The position numbers were made by a program, and so were the translations under genes. 29,651 nucleotides of DNA from Chloroflexota bacterium (GTDB lineage Bacteria > Chloroflexota > Chloroflexia > QHBQ01 > JADMIH01). Every line of letters starts with the position of its first letter. Within the stretch, counting starts at the first letter, position 1. Positions 24,748 to 29,651 of the stretch are shown in pieces. Location: the NCBI GenBank assembly GCA_015478675.1, contig JADMIH010000030.1, forward strand, positions 1 to 29,651, given 5' to 3'. The notes under the pieces were generated by a model. The model was given only the letters and a program-made list of their open reading frames with translations, ran no database searches and had not been told where the DNA came from.

Positions 24748-26034
24748 TTAGAGGTCCTGCCCTGTTTGAGCTATGCTCGTGCGCTCGGTGCGCACCCAGC
24801 CACGCGGGCTGCGGCCCAGCAGCATCACCACGTATATCTGTAGCTTCCAGATGAGGAAGATGGGAGTGGCAAGCAGATATAGATATGCTCTGGGGTCAGC
24901 GCCACTAATTAGGAGTCCGCCCATGACATGTATGCATGCGCCGAAGAAGAGCGCCAACCACGTCCATACTGCATACTCTGCAACCGGTGTGCTCATGCCC
25001 AACATACTCAACAACAGCCATAAACCTGCGTTCAGCAAAGTCATCAGTAGTGGTATTCCTATTAGAATAGCCATAGGGGGTGTGAGCAGGTCCATTGCCC
25101 AATCGAAGCGTGGGGCAGAACGGCTACGCAAGGCGCTGTGGAGGAGGCGCATTCCATCTCGACGAGCCAGCGCGAAGCGGCCACCTTCCCAGCGCATACG
25201 CTGCGTGTCCGCCTGCGCACGCGTCCTCGGAGCTTCGGCGTAGAGAACCGCCGCAGGGACTGATTCCACCCTTACGCCTGCATCCAGGAGTGTGGTTGTA
25301 TACTCAATATCCTCGGCAAGCCCGTACGCGCTCCAGCCCAGGCGCTCTAAAAGAGTGCGTGAGAAGCACATCCCGTTGCCTTTGAGCAGGGTTGTCCAGC
25401 CGAGCGCCTGCCTTGCCAGAGGGCGCATGCGATTATGAAGCAGCAAAGCTGAATAGAGCAGAGCGGTGCGCCAGTTGTGGAAGGGGTCCAGTAGCTTATA
25501 CTGCCCTTGCAGGGCGAGGCTGCCACTTCGCAGTCGCGCTTCCATCTGGCGTAAGAACTGAGAGTCGACCACTGTATCCGCATCGAAAATCACCACAGCG
25601 TCGGTCCAACCGCCATCGTTAGCAAACAATCGCCGCAGCCCCCACGCCAGGGCATACCCTTTTCCCCTATGGTGCGTATCGAGCCTCTTATATACAGTTG
25701 CGCTCGTTGCAGCGATCCGTGCAGTGTCATCGGTGCAATTATCGGCAACCACTATGACGCGGCGCATCCCGACCGGATAATCAAGCGCATTCAAACTCTT
25801 CAAGCAGTGAGCTATAACAGCAGCCTCATTGTGGGCCGGCACAACTATGCTAAAGCGGGTAGTTACGAAGCCGGGGGGCGCGGGCTTATGCTCAACAAGG
25901 CGGGCTATGAGGGCGCTGACGGTAAGGAAAAGCATGTACCCAATTAGCAAGCACCAAACCGCCAGAATTGGGGCTTGAAGCAGTACAAAGGCCCAGTCGG
26001 TAATTACGCTCGCTATCTTCTCGATAGGATTCAT
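24748..26034 (-). CDS. Membrane GT2 glycosyltransferase of the processive (PgaC/NodC-like) type
   Basis: A 428-aa protein. N-terminal membrane helices (VLLQAPILAVWCLLIGYMLFL, read as one or two segments) precede a cytoplasmic GT2 domain with IVVPAHNEAAVI, VADNCTDDT, the DxD at D151/D153 (FDADT), E241/D242 (LAEDIEYTTTLL) and a QxxRW motif (Q278-W282, QRMRW). Three or four C-terminal helices follow (AILIGIPLLMTLLNAGLWLL, YAVWTWLALFFGACIHVMGG, YLYLLATPIFLIWKLQIYVV). This layout and QxxRW are typical of processive beta-glycan synthases such as PgaC/IcaA, NodC and hyaluronan synthase, although single-transfer members exist. The ATG overlaps the stop of the GT4 gene by 4 bp (ATGA), indicating coupled translation. 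With a CE4 deacetylase two genes on, an acetamido-sugar polymer is a reasonable guess. Confidence 0.88.
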   Translation of the reverse strand: MNPIEKIASVITDWAFVLLQAPILAVWCLLIGYMLFLTVSALIARLVEHKPAPPGFVTTRFSIVVPAHNEAAVIAHCLKSLNALDYPVGMRRVIVVADNCTDDTARIAATSATVYKRLDTHHRGKGYALAWGLRRLFANDGGWTDAVVIFDADTVVDSQFLRQMEARLRSGSLALQGQYKLLDPFHNWRTALLYSALLLHNRMRPLARQALGWTTLLKGNGMCFSRTLLERLGWSAYGLAEDIEYTTTLLDAGVRVESVPAAVLYAEAPRTRAQADTQRMRWEGGRFALARRDGMRLLHSALRSRSAPRFDWAMDLLTPPMAILIGIPLLMTLLNAGLWLLLSMLGMSTPVAEYAVWTWLALFFGACIHVMGGLLISGADPRAYLYLLATPIFLIWKLQIYVVMLLGRSPRGWVRTERTSIAQTGQDL

Positions 26035-27191
26035 CTCAGCACCTGTTTTGCCTCGGTGATTTGTTTCCCAACCTGCTGCCCGATGGCCCGTCGCGCCGCT
26101 ACATTACGCACCAGGTCGATCATGTTGGTTAAATAGGTGTCAAGGTTTAGGCCATTCTCGACTATGCGCCTCGCATTTTCACCCAGTGAGCACGCTCGCA
26201 TCGGGTCGGAGAGTAAATAATTCAATGTTGCAGCCATAGCTTCGTGGTCGCCTGGTTCTACATAGAGGCCGGTGTGGTCCTCGACCACTATATCGCCCTG
26301 ACCTCGGGTGTGAGTTATTACCACAGCTTTGCCGCAGGCCATTGCTTCGTATGCGACGAGCGAGCCTGCCTGGAAGTCTACATCGAACAAAGGAATAGCC
26401 ACCACATCTGCTCTGCGATACAGGGCGCGTAGTTGTAGAGGTGTAAGCGCTACCCTTTGCAAGTTCTCCGGTAGCTCGACATCCTCAGTTGTGTTTTTGC
26501 GTTTAGACCAGGGGCTGGCGGCGGCTATTATCACTCGTACATTTTCCGGCATCCTTTGCATGGCCTTTACCAGCGTGGGATAGTCTCTGAACTCAAGTCC
26601 CGCGCTGCACACAAGCTGTTCATCCTCTCGCAGGTAGATACCTGCCTGGCGCAATAGCTCCTGGTCGGCATCTATCTCTTCGCTGCTGGCAGCCGGTCGC
26701 CAGAAGCGGCTGTCGGCGGGGTGGAGCACCAGGCTCACTTGGTCAGGTGCTAAGTGCATCTTTTCACGGGCCAACTTCTTCTGGGCGCTGCTGTAGCAGA
26801 CAGTAACATCAATATGGTTTTGCACTCGCAAGATGGTATAGAATATCTGCTTCTTGGCGGGGGTCAGATAGTGTGAGATCATTACGTGCCCACGCTTTGT
26901 ACGCGTCAATTTGAATAGGAGCGCCAGGATCAAGCCGGAGGCTTCCTGGTCGGTCAGGATGAGATCGTAATCACGCCGCCTGGTCCAGGCAACCCACGCC
27001 ATAGCGGGCGCCATACCCACTAGCTTGTGTGCCAGAGTGTAGCGGATGCCAGTTGGTAGTGGCGGGCTTATCATCTCGGCTCCAAGCGCGTCCCGCAACT
27101 CGAAATAGTCGCGCCGTGGTGCTGTACCCTGTGCAATTGCCTGGGGCAAATCTGATTTGATTGGCGTTGAAACCAGGACCGCCGTACGCAT
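26031..27191 (-). CDS. GT4-like glycosyltransferase
   Basis: A 386-aa GT-B enzyme. The N-terminal domain starts MRTAVLVSTPIKSDLPQ and includes YDLILTDQEASGLILALLFK. The C-terminal domain has LVCSAGLEFRDYPTLVKAM, LRALYRRADVVAIPLFDVD, GSLVAYEAMACGKAVVITHT and GLYVEPGDHEAMAATL. The usual E-x7-E donor motif reads Q-x7-E (QAGSLVAYE), so the first acidic residue is absent. The ATG at 27191 is chosen because GGGGAG lies 6 nt upstream; an in-frame upstream ATG at 27257 would translate a 16-bp tandem repeat (MAGDYIGRELHWPG...) and is rejected. It starts 108 bp after the FkbH-like gene and overlaps the next gene by 4 bp. Confidence 0.85.
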   Translation of the reverse strand: MRTAVLVSTPIKSDLPQAIAQGTAPRRDYFELRDALGAEMISPPLPTGIRYTLAHKLVGMAPAMAWVAWTRRRDYDLILTDQEASGLILALLFKLTRTKRGHVMISHYLTPAKKQIFYTILRVQNHIDVTVCYSSAQKKLAREKMHLAPDQVSLVLHPADSRFWRPAASSEEIDADQELLRQAGIYLREDEQLVCSAGLEFRDYPTLVKAMQRMPENVRVIIAAASPWSKRKNTTEDVELPENLQRVALTPLQLRALYRRADVVAIPLFDVDFQAGSLVAYEAMACGKAVVITHTRGQGDIVVEDHTGLYVEPGDHEAMAATLNYLLSDPMRACSLGENARRIVENGLNLDTYLTNMIDLVRNVAARRAIGQQVGKQITEAKQVLR

Positions 27192-27202
27192 TGCTATCTC
27201 CC

Positions 27203-27266
27203 CTGGCCATGTAATTCCCGGCCAATGTAATTCCCGGCCAATGTAATCCCCGGCCAATGTATGGCC
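27203..27266. repeat. 16-bp tandem repeat upstream of a glycosyltransferase gene
   Basis: Unit CGGCCAATGTAATTCC occurs at 27219-27234 and 27235-27250 (one base change), continues as a partly matching copy at 27251-27264, and is preceded by a 15-base variant at 27204-27218. Read on the reverse strand it lies directly before the ribosome binding site of the gene starting at 27191, so copy number would change the leader. Confidence 0.85.
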
Positions 27267-27299
27267 GCATCGTGGCTCTTTGACTCACCGGCAAGATCT

Positions 27300-29609
27300 T
27301 CAGGAAACGGCCACGCGCTTTCTGAGCCATGCAGGCGCGACAAATCGCCCTTCATTGATATTGAATCTGTAGAGCACACTGCCGCCCGGCCCCGCCTCGG
27401 CCTGCTCGAAGCTATGTTGTGGGTAGAAGCTCTCCGCCGGCGCGTTCTTGCCGCTCGGTATAAACCAACCATATAGCTGCTCAGCGCCGAATGCACGCAA
27501 CTGCTCGGAAATTGCGACCAGTAGTGCCGTTTCAACACCCCGCCCCATTACACGGCAGCTCAAGAGGAAAGTATCGATCTCCCAGCTATCGCTCGACTTC
27601 GGCACTACGATAGCAACGCCTACCAGACCATTATCTCCGAACCTGTCCCTGACGCTCATACTATAGACCAGTGAGCCTTGCGCCTCCATACCGGCTATTT
27701 CTGCTTCGCTGTAACGCCGCGTGGTCAGGTTGAACTGGTTTGTCTTGTTGGTGAGTTGGGCGATCCGTGGCATCGTCAGGCTATTGGCGGGCGAGATATC
27801 CACTACCATTTCCAACTCTGTGAGATACTCCTCCAGGCTTCCATTGCTGAATGTGGCCTCGTACTGCCGGCGAACTCTTTGTTGAGCGTAGAGTTTGTTT
27901 CGGTTCTGATCTTCCTCCGTCAGAGCGAGCGTATCAAATACTTCCAACCCGAGTAGTGCAGCGCGGTAGAATGCTGGGTCGGCGGGCAGTTCGGGTGTGA
28001 GCACCTCCGGCAGCTCTGCTTGAACTCTGGTCCGTTCCACCGGGTTATCATCCAGGAAGACAATGCTATCGAGACCTATATTCAGCTCCATTGCTATTTC
28101 GCGTATGTTATCTGCTTTGGGCTTCCAGTTGATGCGATGTGTGGTGAAATGCGATAGCTTTAGCACCATGCCTGGGTGTTGCTCAAAGACGGGCAGCACG
28201 TCGCTCAGGTTATTCTTGCTGCTGACGGCAAGCAGGATTCCCCGCTTCCAGAGCCGCTCCAATTCGCGCTGGAAAGCGACATATGCGCTGCCTGGGGCTT
28301 CCGAACCTAGCTGTATGCCCGCTAAGCCATCCTCTCCTACGACCCCGCCCCACAGCGTGTTGTCCAGGTCAACTACAATGCACTTCCTGCTCAGGCCTTT
28401 GAGGGGTAGTATATAGCGCATATACTCGTGCGCCAGTGCACGCAAAACAACATCCGACCAGGGCAACCGCGCCGTTAGCCACATCCTCGTGTCGGTTGCT
28501 TGTGCCTTTCCGCTGCGGGACTGTATTCTATCTTCATCTACAATGTAGACGTTCTTGAAACTGCTCCTTGCTATCTCAGCTAATTGCATGTTGATCTCAG
28601 CGAACATTTGTGTCTGGCCCAGTTTATCCCGCAGGTCCAGTGTGCTGAGCGCAAGGTGCTGGGGAATCACCATGTTATGCACAAGCACCATTGCAGGACT
28701 TTGCTGTGTGAAAGTTGTTAATAGGCGCTGCATGCTCTCTAGACCTGCACCCATCTCAGCGCGCCGGTCCTCGATAGATATATCAAGCGGAAAGTGATGT
28801 AGCTTTGGGAAGAGCTGGCTTGGATGGATGGACAGTATCAGCACGTCGGGCGCGAAGCTGTACAGGTCGCTCTGTGGATCGAGTATCTCCTGTGCATATT
28901 GACCGAAGCTGCCCGGGCGGATGTCGGGCCGCAACCCTGCGCGATAAAGCTCTACCTTGAGGTAGCTCTGGATATGGTTCAGTGTCGCGTTCCCAAGCAG
29001 GGCAACTTTCAAGGCCCGATTGGGTTTAGCCCTGGGAAGCTCTCCGGCAAGTTCGTCCAGCAATCCCGCTACAACTAAAGTGTTCTTGCCGGAGGGGACA
29101 GCGCTCATCAGGTCGAGACAACTCGCTAACGCCTTCTCTGCTTCCTTCTGCTGCTTGTACAGGCGAGCAAGCGACAAGTAGCTACTGGAGTCCTCCGGGT
29201 TTCGACGTATGGCCTCGTGCCAGCGCTCGACTGCTTCTGCCAGGCGCCCCCGCTGTTGCAAAAAGTGGGCAAGGGGCGCTGCGGCTTGAGCAGGCGCCTG
29301 CTCAAGAGCGAAGCGGAGCACGCGCTCTGCCTCTTGCGCGGCCTGAGGATCGCTTTGCTTTGCCCAGTTTTTGGCTAGCGTCAGTAACTGTTCGACTGCC
29401 TGTTGCTTTAATACGTCAGACAGGGGATGCGCCACCGCACGCGAAAGTAGAGCGCGCGCATCTTCATATTCGCCGCGCCGTATGTGTGCTTTGGCGCAAC
29501 TTAACTCGAGCTCTACCAGCAGCTCCAGGTCGGGTGCTGTTTGATAGCTCGTTAGAGCAGTGAACGAAATTAGCAGGTCATCGCACCTGGCTTTAGGGCT
29601 GTCGCTCAT
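27300..29609 (-). CDS. FkbH-like HAD-IIIC protein with N-terminal TPRs and C-terminal GNAT-like domain
   Basis: A 769-aa protein. Residues about 30-190 are helical TPR-like repeats (for example RRGEYEDARALLSRAVAHP, RGRLAEAVERWHEAIRRNP). A segment at 200-385 (VALLGNATLNHIQSYL, APDVLILSIHPSQLF) matches the SGNH-like N-part of FkbH proteins. The HAD phosphatase-like domain (408-555) has VVDLDNTLWGG (D414, D416), VSSKNN, INWKPK and VFLDDNPVER, all catalytic motifs present. The C-terminus (about 575-755) has the FkbH GNAT-like part (LTNKTNQFNLTTRRYSEAE). FkbH proteins typically move a glycerate-derived C3 unit from 1,3-bisphosphoglycerate to an acyl carrier protein. None is visible here, so an acceptor is expected upstream outside the window. 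The ATG at 29609 lacks a clear ribosome binding site. It heads the visible part of group C. Confidence 0.88.
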   Translation of the reverse strand: MSDSPKARCDDLLISFTALTSYQTAPDLELLVELELSCAKAHIRRGEYEDARALLSRAVAHPLSDVLKQQAVEQLLTLAKNWAKQSDPQAAQEAERVLRFALEQAPAQAAAPLAHFLQQRGRLAEAVERWHEAIRRNPEDSSSYLSLARLYKQQKEAEKALASCLDLMSAVPSGKNTLVVAGLLDELAGELPRAKPNRALKVALLGNATLNHIQSYLKVELYRAGLRPDIRPGSFGQYAQEILDPQSDLYSFAPDVLILSIHPSQLFPKLHHFPLDISIEDRRAEMGAGLESMQRLLTTFTQQSPAMVLVHNMVIPQHLALSTLDLRDKLGQTQMFAEINMQLAEIARSSFKNVYIVDEDRIQSRSGKAQATDTRMWLTARLPWSDVVLRALAHEYMRYILPLKGLSRKCIVVDLDNTLWGGVVGEDGLAGIQLGSEAPGSAYVAFQRELERLWKRGILLAVSSKNNLSDVLPVFEQHPGMVLKLSHFTTHRINWKPKADNIREIAMELNIGLDSIVFLDDNPVERTRVQAELPEVLTPELPADPAFYRAALLGLEVFDTLALTEEDQNRNKLYAQQRVRRQYEATFSNGSLEEYLTELEMVVDISPANSLTMPRIAQLTNKTNQFNLTTRRYSEAEIAGMEAQGSLVYSMSVRDRFGDNGLVGVAIVVPKSSDSWEIDTFLLSCRVMGRGVETALLVAISEQLRAFGAEQLYGWFIPSGKNAPAESFYPQHSFEQAEAGPGGSVLYRFNINEGRFVAPAWLRKRVAVS

Positions 29610-29651
29610 AATGTCAAAATCTACGAATCTATGGTCACTCAGTTTTTGTAA

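Noticed and set aside
27192..27257. N-terminal extension of the GT4 protein from an ATG at 27257
   Set aside because: The extension is a translation of the 16-bp tandem repeat, and the ATG at 27191 has a proper ribosome binding site 6 nt upstream.

Overview
The window looks like a bacterial chromosome segment, most likely from Chloroflexota (a Ktedonobacteria- or Chloroflexia-like organism). This is inference from three things: secreted proteins with long Thr/Pro linkers of the TPTxTPT kind, a zinc-ribbon/PH-like/SHOCT protein, and a GAF-rich histidine kinase. No rRNA, tRNA, CRISPR array or transposase gene was seen. Most of the DNA belongs to a cell-surface polysaccharide locus.

Layout. Positions 1-1337 (-) hold the N-terminal part of a secreted protein whose 3' end lies off the left edge. 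Positions 2177-3610 (-) encode a zinc-ribbon/PH-like/SHOCT protein with its own promoter and terminator. Positions 4305-4985 (+) encode a BY-kinase/CpsD-like ATPase whose Walker A lysine is replaced by arginine. It converges on a 1289-aa membrane histidine kinase (5132-9001, -), with a strong hairpin terminator between them.

The polysaccharide genes form three groups. Group A (13987 down to 9520, -) encodes a hexapeptide acyltransferase, a polyprenyl-phosphate sugar-1-P transferase, a GT4 glycosyltransferase and a methyltransferase. Group B (14532 up to 21695, +) is divergent from A and encodes a WecG/TagA glycosyltransferase, a 1489-aa secreted protein of seven Ig-like repeats ending in a CE4 deacetylase, and a Wzx-type flippase. 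Group C (29609 down to 21858, -) encodes a TPR-FkbH-GNAT protein, a GT4, a processive-type membrane GT2, a second GT2, a polysaccharide deacetylase and a zinc-ribbon methyltransferase. B and C converge on tandem hairpins at 21.78-21.84 kb.

Reading the genes together: the sugar-1-P transferase would start a lipid-linked oligosaccharide, and WecG, the GT4s and the GT2s would extend it. The methyltransferases, acyltransferase and FkbH protein would decorate it, the flippase would export it, and the deacetylases would trim it at the surface. No Wzy polymerase, Wzz co-polymerase or export channel is seen here.

Most notable: the arginine-substituted, tyrosine-poor BY-kinase homologue; a perfect 330-bp direct repeat at exactly 1500-bp offset inside the large deacetylase gene; a 16-bp tandem repeat directly upstream of one glycosyltransferase; the TPR-FkbH fusion in a polysaccharide locus; and a processive-type GT2 plus two CE4 deacetylases beside a Wzx-type pathway.
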